64,000 nt of DNA from assembly GCF_006384975.1 (NCBI RefSeq), contig NZ_CP021645.1, forward strand, positions 1,826,001 through 1,890,000. Reading direction: 5' to 3'. The notes beneath the pieces were generated by a model. The model made no database searches. It worked only from the letters and a program-made list of their open reading frames with translations, and was not told where the DNA came from. The stretch's first letter is position 1, and each line of letters begins with the position of its first letter. Source of the stretch: Pseudomonas oryzihabitans (lineage in GTDB: Bacteria; Pseudomonadota; Gammaproteobacteria; Pseudomonadales; Pseudomonadaceae). A program made the position numbers and the translations under genes. Below, one piece after another: positions 20,714 through 34,424 of the stretch.

Positions 20714-20742
20714 AGTTAAGACAAATTGTGCGTTGGGGTCAA
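20714..20742 (-). promoter_or_regulatory. candidate sigma70 promoter of fleQ
   Basis: On the minus strand TTGACC, 17 bases, TTAACT lie about 80-110 bases upstream of the fleQ start. fleQ is known to use sigma70 in P. aeruginosa. The -10 element is only a partial match. Confidence 0.45.
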
Positions 20743-20794
20743 TTTTATGGCGGTGGATTATCGAAACTTTGCAGCAGTGCCAGCGGAACGATAA

Positions 20795-21106
20795 TCAACT
20801 GAAGAGCTGATAGACCTTAGCGGCCTGACTCGACTTGTTGACCTTGGCCAATTCCTGGCCGGCCGCATCCCGCTCTGCCTTGCAGGTATCGAGCATGGCG
20901 GCATACAGCGTCAGCAGCCGCTCGAGGCTGGCCCGCAGGGCCAGGGCCTCGTCACCGGTCGCATACAGGGCCTCGTCGACGAACAGCCGGCAATCCAGAT
21001 CCAGTTCGGCGATCCGTGTCCAATCCCGCGCCTTGAGCGCAGCCGCCATCTGCTCGTAGACGAGCTCAACGCGTTCCACCGGGGTCTTTTGCATGGCGAC
21101 GCTCAT
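20795..21106 (-). CDS. fliT: flagellar protein FliT (FliD export chaperone)
   Basis: A 103-residue, mostly helical protein following fliS with a 15-base gap. It has the short length and amphipathic character of Pseudomonas FliT-family chaperones (called FleP in some annotations). It has no enzymatic motif. FliT binds the FliD cap protein before export and helps target it to the export apparatus. The sequence alone is weakly conserved; position after fliD-fliS is the main evidence. Confidence 0.8.
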   Translation of the reverse strand: MSVAMQKTPVERVELVYEQMAAALKARDWTRIAELDLDCRLFVDEALYATGDEALALRASLERLLTLYAAMLDTCKAERDAAGQELAKVNKSSQAAKVYQLFS

Positions 21107-21121
21107 CGGTCGACTCCAGAA

Positions 21122-21502
21122 TCAGGGGGCAATGGCATCCCAGCCGGATTTGATCTCGCGGATCAGGCCGGATACTTCTTCGAGAATAGCAGGATCGTTC
21201 TCACGATTGGCTTCGCTGAGGCGACGAATCATGTAGTCGTACAGTCTATCCAGGTTGACGGCGATTTCACCGCCCTGCTCGAAATCCAGTACGTCCTTGA
21301 GCCCCGCGACGATGGAAACCGCCTTGCCGATCAGCTCACCCTTCTCGGGCAGCCAACCGCGCTCCAAAGCACCCTGGGCCTTGGCCAGACGATCCAGCGC
21401 ACCCTGCATGAGCATCTGAATCAGCTGATGCGGGCTGGCTTCGAATACCTGCGCCTGCAGACCGACCTGCTGGTATTGGCGCATGGCTGTCATTGCGTTC
21501 AT
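21122..21502 (-). CDS. fliS: flagellin export chaperone FliS
   Basis: A 126-residue FliS. The start at 21502 (MNAMTAMRQYQQVGLQ) has AGAGGT about 6 bases upstream; the longer frame to 21550 lacks support. The family signature ASPHQLIQMLMQGALDRLAKA lies in the first third, and LYDYMIRRLSEAN follows. FliS binds the disordered C-terminus of flagellin in the cytoplasm and prevents early polymerisation. It is co-directional with fliD (94 bases upstream) and fliT. Confidence 0.95.
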   Translation of the reverse strand: MNAMTAMRQYQQVGLQAQVFEASPHQLIQMLMQGALDRLAKAQGALERGWLPEKGELIGKAVSIVAGLKDVLDFEQGGEIAVNLDRLYDYMIRRLSEANRENDPAILEEVSGLIREIKSGWDAIAP

Positions 21503-21596
21503 GTCACGACCTCTGTGCGTTTCCGATACCTTCTTTATCGGTCGCCGCATGCAGAACTTGACGATTTTCTCGACTTAATTAGCCGAGCCCAGGCTG

Positions 21597-23039
21597 TCAG
21601 CTCTTGTTGGCGAACGGCATGGCCGCCAGCTGTTGCGAAAGCGAAGATGCAGTGGTCGACAGCGACGAGTACAGCTGGTCCATGGCGTTGTATTGCTTGT
21701 AGAGCCGATCCGAGAGCGCCGTCATCCGGGTATTGAGCGCCGTGGTCTGCTGATCCACCTTCTTGAGGGTATCGCTCAGGGAGTTGGAACGCTGCTCGAG
21801 GATACCGTTGGTCATGGTATAGGGATCGAGCTTACCCTTGAGGCGCGCCGCCAGGCCTTTGTCACCGGTGAAGAAGCCAGCCAGGTCGCTGAAGTTGGAA
21901 CTCACCATTTTTCCGAGTTTGGTGTCATCGATGGACAGGGTGCCATCCTTCTGGGTGGTAATGCCCAGGTCGGCCAGCGCCTTGACGGAGCCCGTTCCCT
22001 GCAGCGTACCCAGCTCGTTGCGAATAGTGGCCGTAAGCCCTCGCGCCGTGGCGTCGCCAACCAGTGCCGCCGCGATGGGAGCGCTGTTTTCCCCCACCGT
22101 CGTCACCGAGGTCTGAGTCTTGATCACACCCATCAGCTTGTTGTAGGAGTCGACGAACTTCTGGATGTTACTTTTGACGCCTGATTCGTCCTGGCTGACC
22201 CCTACGGTCAAAGGGCTACCCGCCGTGGTGGTGGCTTTCAGAGTGAAACTCAGGCCACCTACCGCATCGCTTACGGTATTGGAGGTACTGGTGATCTTCA
22301 GCCCGTCGATGGTCATCTGGGCGCTTTTAGCCTTCGTGAGCGTATGGGCGGCGGCAGGATCGCTCGAGTCACTATCACCTGCCTTATAGGCCAGCTTGGT
22401 CAGACTCTGACTACCCGAGCCGTCATCACCACTCACTGACACCGAGATATCGTTGCCGTCCCCGGTTTTGGTACTGCTAAGCACCAGGCGGGAGCCCGAG
22501 CTGTCGTTGACGATGTTGGCACTCAGGCCCTGACTCTGACCCGCCTTGTTGATGGCGTCGCGGATGCCGCTCAAGGTGTTGTTGCTGGCATCGACCTTGA
22601 TATCCGACAGCTTGGTGTCGCCGATCTTGATGCTCAGCGTGCCCTTACCGAAGGTGGAAGGTGAGGTAGTGCCGGAGCTGGAGGTAGAGTTGGCCGGCAA
22701 GGCAGCCAGGGCCACCTTGCTGCTGCTAGCCAGCTGACTGACTTCGACCTGATAACTCCCGATGCTGGCGCTGGAGCTGGCCGTTGCAGTGAGATAGTCG
22801 CTTTTCGACAGCGTGACGGCACGCGCCTGAAAGCTGGTAGGGCTGTTCAGCGTGGTCAGCGCGGTCTGGAATTCGCTGATGGCGCTTTTCAAGGAACCAA
22901 TGGCAGTGAGCTGGGCAGTCGCCTTGCTCTGGGTCTTGCTGAGCTGATCCGCCTTGGGCGCCTTTTCCGCCGCCACCATCTTGGTGACGATGGAGTCGAT
23001 ATCCAGTCCCGAACCGCCAATCCCACTTATGCCTGGCAT
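21597..23039 (-). CDS. fliD: flagellar filament cap protein FliD (HAP2)
   Basis: A 480-residue filament cap. The N-terminal GISGIGGSGLDIDSIVTKM is the standard opening. The centre is a Ser/Thr-rich exposed domain, and the C-terminal helix (LSDTLKKVDQQTTALNTRM, YSSLSTTASSLSQQLAAM) is the D0/export part. The cap, a pentamer or hexamer, folds incoming flagellin at the filament tip and in Pseudomonas also binds mucin. It is preceded by AGGAGAAATG, with the ribosome binding site close to the start. FlaG ends 70 bases upstream. Confidence 0.95.
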   Translation of the reverse strand: MPGISGIGGSGLDIDSIVTKMVAAEKAPKADQLSKTQSKATAQLTAIGSLKSAISEFQTALTTLNSPTSFQARAVTLSKSDYLTATASSSASIGSYQVEVSQLASSSKVALAALPANSTSSSGTTSPSTFGKGTLSIKIGDTKLSDIKVDASNNTLSGIRDAINKAGQSQGLSANIVNDSSGSRLVLSSTKTGDGNDISVSVSGDDGSGSQSLTKLAYKAGDSDSSDPAAAHTLTKAKSAQMTIDGLKITSTSNTVSDAVGGLSFTLKATTTAGSPLTVGVSQDESGVKSNIQKFVDSYNKLMGVIKTQTSVTTVGENSAPIAAALVGDATARGLTATIRNELGTLQGTGSVKALADLGITTQKDGTLSIDDTKLGKMVSSNFSDLAGFFTGDKGLAARLKGKLDPYTMTNGILEQRSNSLSDTLKKVDQQTTALNTRMTALSDRLYKQYNAMDQLYSSLSTTASSLSQQLAAMPFANKS

Positions 23040-23109
23040 TTCATTTCTCCTCCGCCAACGTTACGTCGCCGTTCCGACTCCCGCTCATCCGATACAAGTT
23101 CCACGCCAA

Positions 23110-23514
23110 CTAAGCTTTGGCCTTGAACATGAGGCTACGGACATCGTCCAGCTGCTTGGCCAGCTTGAGGACTTCCTCGCTGGGAATCTGCCGGATCAGT
23201 TTGCCGGATTCGCCGTCCAGCACCTTAACCACCATCTCGCCAGTGGAGTCGTCGACGCTGAAATCCAGGTTGCGGTGCTCTTCCTGGAACTTGGTCTTGA
23301 GCTTGGACAGGGCGTCGTCGACGTCGCCACCCTCCTCTGCCTTGACCTTGGTATCCGTAGCCGTAGCGGCTTGGTGGTCCTTGGGCGGCCGGAGCGAGGC
23401 TGCAACCGAAGTCTCCGACGTGGTGGAATCCGAACCGGATGCTACAGCCTGAGCCCCCGAATGACCGCCATAGAGGGTTACTGCCGAAAAACCCGCTGTT
23501 TTGACGATGTCCAT
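23110..23514 (-). CDS. flaG: flagellar protein FlaG
   Basis: A 134-residue FlaG-family protein. The conserved C-terminal half contains LDFSVDDSTGEMVVKVLD and the final IRQIPSEEVLKLAKQL; the N-terminal half is variable and Ser/Ala-rich. In Pseudomonas it lies between fliC and fliD, as here, and influences filament length. A hairpin at 23539-23566 separates it from fliC. Confidence 0.9.
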   Translation of the reverse strand: MDIVKTAGFSAVTLYGGHSGAQAVASGSDSTTSETSVAASLRPPKDHQAATATDTKVKAEEGGDVDDALSKLKTKFQEEHRNLDFSVDDSTGEMVVKVLDGESGKLIRQIPSEEVLKLAKQLDDVRSLMFKAKA

Positions 23515-23538
23515 AATAGTGTCCTCGCAACGCGTGAA

Positions 23539-23566
23539 AGGGAGAAGGGGCGTCCCCCTTCTCCCT
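23539..23566 (-). terminator. hairpin downstream of fliC copy 1
   Basis: A 12-bp perfect stem (AGGGAGAAGGGG with its complement) with a 4-base loop, followed on the minus strand only by TTTCAC. It shares its stem with the terminator after fliC copy 2, which fits tandem duplication. Partial read-through to flaG-fliD is likely. Confidence 0.65.
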
Positions 23567-23586
23567 GCCTAGACCGATGTTCCGTC

Positions 23587-25035
23587 TTACTGGAGCAGAC
23601 TGAGCACCGATTGCGGCAATTGTTTGGCCTGGGCCAGGATCGCGGTACCTGCCTGTTGCAGCACCTGGTTCTTCGACAGATTCGCGGTTTCCGCGGCGTA
23701 GTCGGTGTCTTTGATCCGGCTACGGGCGGAGGTGGCGTTTTCCGAGATATTGGTCAGGTTGCTGATGGTGTTGTCGAAGCGGTTCTGCACCGCACCGAGG
23801 TCCGCGCGCTGGCTGTCGATGTTGGCCAGGGCCTGGTCGATCACCGACAGGGCTTTCTGGGCACCGTCAGCGGTGGAGATGTCGACGTCGGAGACCTTGC
23901 TCAGCGTGGACTTGGTGGCACCGAAGATCGCCGTGGTATCGCCGGTCATGGCGAAGGTCGTCGGCGAATCCAACTTGACATAGCCCATGCCCTGGCCACC
24001 ATTAGCCCTGACATCGACCGCGGCGCTGTAGGTACCGTCGGACCTCTGCGAGGCGACGTTAATGTTGCCTGAAGCGGTGCTGCCGGTGTCTTTGCCGAAT
24101 GTGATGTTCTCACCGGTTGCCGAGGTGATGGTCAGCTTCCTGGCTTGGCTATCGTAGTTGGCGGTGACACCCAACTTGGCGGCGTTGGCGTTGATCTGGT
24201 CGGCCATGTCCTTGGTGCTGGTCACCCCCACCAGGTTCAGCGAATTGCTACCGACCTGCATGGTCATGTTGGCCGAACCGCTGGAGATGGTGTCGGTCAC
24301 GGTCAGGACGGTACGTGCCGAAGCAGAGAGACCAGGGATCTGGCCGTTCATATTCCCTGCGATGGTCTTGGCGGAGTCACCGGAAGCATAGGTCACCGCC
24401 GTACTTTTGCCGCCCCCTACCAGGGTGATGCTGCCACTGGAAGTCAAGGCGCTGCCGCTACCGGCAACCACGCTACCGGCAGTGGTACCAGCAGAGCTAC
24501 CAGAACTGCTGCCAACCTGGTTGGAACCCAGAGCGGTGGCAGAGGTGTCCTTCAGGGTAACGTCGATGGTTTCGTAGGCGTTGGCGCCGATCTGGAAGCT
24601 GGTGGTGCCGAAGGAGCCGTCCAGCAGCTTGCGGCCACCGAAGGTGGTGGTCTGGGCGATACGGGTCAGTTCGTTCTGCTGCGCGGTCACTTCCTTCTGC
24701 AGGGCGGCACGGTCGGCATCGCTGTTCGAGCCGTTGGCGGACTGCACGGCCAGGTCGCGGATACGCTGCAGGATGTTGGTGGACTGCTGCATGGCGCCCT
24801 CAGCGGTCTGCGACAGGGAGATGCCGTCGTTGGCGTTGCGGGTCGCCTGGTTCAGACCGTTGATCTGGTTGGTCAGACGGTTGGAGATCTGCAGACCGGC
24901 GGCATCGTCCTTGGCGCTGTTGATGCGGCTACCGGTGGACAGGCGCTGCATGGAGGTGGCCAGGGAGCTGGACGCGTTCTGCAGGTTACGCTGGGTGTTC
25001 AAAGACGGGATGTTGGTATTGACGGTAAGGGCCAT
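23587..25035 (-). CDS. fliC: flagellin, tandem copy 1
   Basis: A 482-residue flagellin. The D0/D1 N-terminus ([17 protein letters not shown]) and C-terminus ([19 protein letters not shown]) are canonical, and the central region (about 175-390) is Ser/Thr/Gly-rich and surface exposed. It starts at 25035 after GGAGGACG, not at the longer frame to 25077. It has its own consensus sigma28 promoter at 25125-25151. The protein differs from copy 2 by one residue (K in STLSKVSD versus Q). Serines and threonines in the centre are likely O-glycosylation targets of the adjacent glycosyltransferase. Confidence 0.97.
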   Translation of the reverse strand: MALTVNTNIPSLNTQRNLQNASSSLATSMQRLSTGSRINSAKDDAAGLQISNRLTNQINGLNQATRNANDGISLSQTAEGAMQQSTNILQRIRDLAVQSANGSNSDADRAALQKEVTAQQNELTRIAQTTTFGGRKLLDGSFGTTSFQIGANAYETIDVTLKDTSATALGSNQVGSSSGSSAGTTAGSVVAGSGSALTSSGSITLVGGGKSTAVTYASGDSAKTIAGNMNGQIPGLSASARTVLTVTDTISSGSANMTMQVGSNSLNLVGVTSTKDMADQINANAAKLGVTANYDSQARKLTITSATGENITFGKDTGSTASGNINVASQRSDGTYSAAVDVRANGGQGMGYVKLDSPTTFAMTGDTTAIFGATKSTLSKVSDVDISTADGAQKALSVIDQALANIDSQRADLGAVQNRFDNTISNLTNISENATSARSRIKDTDYAAETANLSKNQVLQQAGTAILAQAKQLPQSVLSLLQ

Positions 25036-25054
25036 GGTGGCGTCCTCCAGTAGA
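23899..25054. repeat. identical flagellin block, copy 1
   Basis: This block appears to match 25661-26816 base for base (about 1156 bp). It runs from the central/3' part of fliC to 19 bases upstream of the ATG. Outside it the sequences differ: eight substitutions within 23683-23898, and unrelated upstream DNA apart from the promoter. Tandem duplication followed by gene conversion is the simplest reading. Confidence 0.9.
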
Positions 25055-25124
25055 GCCTCGTTTGCCTCAACCCTCACGCTAGAGCGGCTGGTTCAGGCGT
25101 CCCTGTGTTTCGCATTCAAGGAAT

Positions 25125-25151
25125 TTATCGGCGCCAGTCCTCGAAACTTTA
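25125..25151 (-). promoter_or_regulatory. sigma28 (FliA) promoter of fliC copy 1
   Basis: On the minus strand TAAAGTTT, an 11-base spacer and GCCGATAA make a perfect FliA consensus. It lies about 90 bases upstream of the ATG, leaving a long leader with GGAGG. Confidence 0.93.
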
Positions 25152-25298
25152 GCTTTGCATGATAGCTTTTTGATGGCTCTCAACCCCTGAAAAGCGCTCT
25201 ACGCCGGTAGTTTGGCAGATCTGTCAGCGACGCCAGCTTTCAGGCGAAACCTTTACGGGACCACGTAGGAATCAGGGCGCAATCTGAACCGCCCAAGC

Positions 25299-25333
25299 CA
25301 AAAAGGGAGAAGGGGTAATCCCCTTCTCCCTTT
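25299..25333 (-). terminator. Rho-independent terminator of fliC copy 2
   Basis: On the minus strand AAAGGGAGAAGGGG, ATTA, CCCCTTCTCCC and then TTTTT: a strong GC stem with a T run, 16 bases after the fliC stop. It isolates the copy 2 transcript from copy 1. Confidence 0.9.
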
Positions 25334-25348
25334 GCCCAGCGGTCAGCC

Positions 25349-26797
25349 TTACTGGAGCAGACTGAGCACCGATTGCGGCAATTGTTTGGCCTGGGCCAGG
25401 ATCGCGGTACCTGCCTGTTGCAGCACCTGGTTCTTCGACAGGTTCGCGGTTTCCGCGGCGTAGTCGGTGTCTTTGATCCGGCTACGGGCGGAGGTGGCGT
25501 TTTCCGAGATGTTGGTCAGGTTGCTGATGGTGTTGTCGAAACGGTTCTGTACCGCACCAAGGTCCGCTCGCTGGCTGTCGATGTTGGCCAGCGCCTGGTC
25601 GATCACCGACAGGGCTTTCTGGGCACCGTCAGCGGTGGAGATGTCGACGTCGGAGACCTGGCTCAGCGTGGACTTGGTGGCACCGAAGATCGCCGTGGTA
25701 TCGCCGGTCATGGCGAAGGTCGTCGGCGAATCCAACTTGACATAGCCCATGCCCTGGCCACCATTAGCCCTGACATCGACCGCGGCGCTGTAGGTACCGT
25801 CGGACCTCTGCGAGGCGACGTTAATGTTGCCTGAAGCGGTGCTGCCGGTGTCTTTGCCGAATGTGATGTTCTCACCGGTTGCCGAGGTGATGGTCAGCTT
25901 CCTGGCTTGGCTATCGTAGTTGGCGGTGACACCCAACTTGGCGGCGTTGGCGTTGATCTGGTCGGCCATGTCCTTGGTGCTGGTCACCCCCACCAGGTTC
26001 AGCGAATTGCTACCGACCTGCATGGTCATGTTGGCCGAACCGCTGGAGATGGTGTCGGTCACGGTCAGGACGGTACGTGCCGAAGCAGAGAGACCAGGGA
26101 TCTGGCCGTTCATATTCCCTGCGATGGTCTTGGCGGAGTCACCGGAAGCATAGGTCACCGCCGTACTTTTGCCGCCCCCTACCAGGGTGATGCTGCCACT
26201 GGAAGTCAAGGCGCTGCCGCTACCGGCAACCACGCTACCGGCAGTGGTACCAGCAGAGCTACCAGAACTGCTGCCAACCTGGTTGGAACCCAGAGCGGTG
26301 GCAGAGGTGTCCTTCAGGGTAACGTCGATGGTTTCGTAGGCGTTGGCGCCGATCTGGAAGCTGGTGGTGCCGAAGGAGCCGTCCAGCAGCTTGCGGCCAC
26401 CGAAGGTGGTGGTCTGGGCGATACGGGTCAGTTCGTTCTGCTGCGCGGTCACTTCCTTCTGCAGGGCGGCACGGTCGGCATCGCTGTTCGAGCCGTTGGC
26501 GGACTGCACGGCCAGGTCGCGGATACGCTGCAGGATGTTGGTGGACTGCTGCATGGCGCCCTCAGCGGTCTGCGACAGGGAGATGCCGTCGTTGGCGTTG
26601 CGGGTCGCCTGGTTCAGACCGTTGATCTGGTTGGTCAGACGGTTGGAGATCTGCAGACCGGCGGCATCGTCCTTGGCGCTGTTGATGCGGCTACCGGTGG
26701 ACAGGCGCTGCATGGAGGTGGCCAGGGAGCTGGACGCGTTCTGCAGGTTACGCTGGGTGTTCAAAGACGGGATGTTGGTATTGACGGTAAGGGCCAT
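25349..26797 (-). CDS. fliC: flagellin, tandem copy 2
   Basis: A 482-residue flagellin, the first of the tandem pair in transcription order, with the same architecture as copy 1. It differs from copy 1 at one residue (Q in STLSQVSD) and at eight nucleotides near the 3' end, while the remaining 1.15 kb is identical. It has its own sigma28 promoter (26887-26913) and strong terminator (25299-25333), so both copies can be expressed separately. The distinct flanks and terminators argue against an assembly duplicate. Confidence 0.97.
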   Translation of the reverse strand: MALTVNTNIPSLNTQRNLQNASSSLATSMQRLSTGSRINSAKDDAAGLQISNRLTNQINGLNQATRNANDGISLSQTAEGAMQQSTNILQRIRDLAVQSANGSNSDADRAALQKEVTAQQNELTRIAQTTTFGGRKLLDGSFGTTSFQIGANAYETIDVTLKDTSATALGSNQVGSSSGSSAGTTAGSVVAGSGSALTSSGSITLVGGGKSTAVTYASGDSAKTIAGNMNGQIPGLSASARTVLTVTDTISSGSANMTMQVGSNSLNLVGVTSTKDMADQINANAAKLGVTANYDSQARKLTITSATGENITFGKDTGSTASGNINVASQRSDGTYSAAVDVRANGGQGMGYVKLDSPTTFAMTGDTTAIFGATKSTLSQVSDVDISTADGAQKALSVIDQALANIDSQRADLGAVQNRFDNTISNLTNISENATSARSRIKDTDYAAETANLSKNQVLQQAGTAILAQAKQLPQSVLSLLQ

Positions 26798-26816
26798 GGT
26801 GGCGTCCTCCAGTAGA
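25661..26816. repeat. identical flagellin block, copy 2
   Basis: Partner of 23899-25054, offset 1762 bases. It includes the start codon and ribosome binding site of fliC copy 2. Confidence 0.9.
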
Positions 26817-26886
26817 ACCTTGTGTGCCTGAGTATGCGAGTGGGACCTGCTTGCTCAGGCGCCCCGGTAATTCGCATTCAAGAGGT

Positions 26887-26913
26887 TTATCGGTGCTTAT
26901 CGTCAAACCTTTA
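26887..26913 (-). promoter_or_regulatory. sigma28 (FliA) promoter of fliC copy 2
   Basis: On the minus strand TAAAGGTT, an 11-base spacer and ACCGATAA. The spacing is right, with two mismatches from consensus in the -35 block and one in the -10 block. It may be slightly weaker than the copy 1 promoter. Confidence 0.88.
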
Positions 26914-27077
26914 GAGTTTTTAGCGACTTTTCTTCGCTGGAAGCTTGACAGCAAGCAACATACCGATTCGTGCAGAAGGGTTATCGACCGAAGTAGCGAT
27001 TTATTTAGCCCACACGAAACAATTTGCGGGGGTATAGACGCCATCGCCTGCGGCGCGCAGCCTTGAGCGGATGGTGA

Positions 27078-27107
27078 AATGAAAAGCGCCCGAAAGACGG
27101 GCGCTTT
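27078..27107 (-). terminator. terminator after the large glycosyltransferase gene
   Basis: On the minus strand AAAGCGCCCG, a 5-base loop and CGGGCGCTTT followed by TCATTTC give a strong 10-bp stem. It lies 34 bases after the stop and before the fliC copy 2 promoter. Confidence 0.85.
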
Positions 27108-27140
27108 GAAGGTGGCAGGTAGGCTCGGACGGCATCGCGA

Positions 27141-33061
<5,921 letters not shown>

Positions 33062-33114
33062 TTACCGGAAGAGTAGCAGCAAAAAATCGGCCAATTCAGC
33101 TAGGCCATAGCTCA

Positions 33115-34413
33115 TCACAGGTACTTGAACAGGCTCAGCTGGGCGATCTTCACGAAGCTCTGCTGCGACGCCTGCAGCACGGTGTTCTGCAAGGCGTATC
33201 GCGACAGGGCTTCAGGATAGTCGAGATCCTCGAGGTCCGACTGGACCGACTTGTTCACCAGCGTGACGTTGGCAATGAAGTCGCTGGTGGAGTCGACGAC
33301 GTTCAAGCGCGCGCCCACCTTGCCGCGAACACCGTCGACCTGGGTATAGGCCGTGTCCAGATTGCTCAGAGCCACGGCGGCGCTGTCGCGGATCTTATAA
33401 ACCCCCTCGGTACTGCTGTCGCCACTTTCCAGCGCCTTGCGCAGGTCGGATACGACGTTGAGCAGGCTACGCTTCTCGTTGGCGGTGTCGCGGGTGATCT
33501 TGAATTCGTCTCCCGAGGCCGGGGCCCCGTCTATCTGCACCTTGACCCCGCCGTAGCGGATGAACCGACTGGATTCCTGGGTGCTGCTCAGACTGTCGGC
33601 CTTGAGCTGGCCAGCGGGTGGGTTGGCCGGATCGTAGGCAGCCCATTGCGCGGCGGTTGGCGCGTTCTTGAGATCATAAATGACGTACTTCTTGTCATCC
33701 AGAAAATGGATGCCTATCCCATCGGTACTGGCCGGCGGAGAACTGGCCGGGAAGGTCGAATCGTATGCACCCTTGTCTTCCACCAGCCCCAGTGAAATCC
33801 GCCCGGTACCGGTATTGGTCGACGCCTTGGCGGTAGCCACGCGGTTGGCGTTGAAGTTGTTTTCGAAGGCGTCCTTGCCGCTGTCGCTGATGGAAACGAA
33901 GGTTGAGCTGGCGATCTGCACGTTCCGCTGCCCTTCATCGCCTTTATAGCTGTAGGTACCGTCGGCATTACGCACATAGGGCTGGGTATCGCCCATGGAG
34001 CCGGAAAACAGGTATTTGCCGCTGGCATCCTTGCTGTTGAGCAGGTTCATCAACTCGTCTTCGCGCTGACCGACCTCTTTCGCCAGGGAGGCCCGGTCGG
34101 TCGGATCGAGAGCGCCATTGCCCGCCTGGACAGCGATTTCGCGGATCCGCGTCAGCACGGTCTCCACCGAGGTCAGCATGGCTTCTTCGGTATTCAGGCT
34201 GTTCTTGGCCGCGGTCATGCCGGTGTTGTATTGACCGTTGAGCGACTCTTCCTGGCTCAATTGCAAAAGCTTGACCGAAGCAACGGGATCATCCGCCGGC
34301 GTAAGAATTTTCTTGCCAGTGCTGATCTGTTCCTGGGTACGGCTGACACTGCCATAGTTGCTCTGCAGGCCGTTGATGCCGTTATTGAAAGCCTGGACGG
34401 TGGAAATGCGCAT
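33115..34413 (-). CDS. flgL: flagellar hook-filament junction protein FlgL (HAP3)
   Basis: A 432-residue HAP3. The flagellin-like N-terminus (MRISTVQAFNNGINGLQSNY, QEQISTGKKILTPADDP) and the C-terminus (LQASQQSFVKIAQLSLFKYL) are conserved, with a variable middle. It forms the junction ring between FlgK and the filament. Last gene of flgFGHIJKL, 11 bases after flgK. The 113 bases between it and the PseB-like gene contain no clear terminator. Confidence 0.95.
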   Translation of the reverse strand: MRISTVQAFNNGINGLQSNYGSVSRTQEQISTGKKILTPADDPVASVKLLQLSQEESLNGQYNTGMTAAKNSLNTEEAMLTSVETVLTRIREIAVQAGNGALDPTDRASLAKEVGQREDELMNLLNSKDASGKYLFSGSMGDTQPYVRNADGTYSYKGDEGQRNVQIASSTFVSISDSGKDAFENNFNANRVATAKASTNTGTGRISLGLVEDKGAYDSTFPASSPPASTDGIGIHFLDDKKYVIYDLKNAPTAAQWAAYDPANPPAGQLKADSLSSTQESSRFIRYGGVKVQIDGAPASGDEFKITRDTANEKRSLLNVVSDLRKALESGDSSTEGVYKIRDSAAVALSNLDTAYTQVDGVRGKVGARLNVVDSTSDFIANVTLVNKSVQSDLEDLDYPEALSRYALQNTVLQASQQSFVKIAQLSLFKYL

Positions 34414-34424
34414 GGGCGGGTTCC

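Noticed and set aside
23587-26797. Assembly duplication of fliC
   Set aside because: The copies have different promoters, terminators and 3' substitutions, so both appear real, although long reads would settle it.
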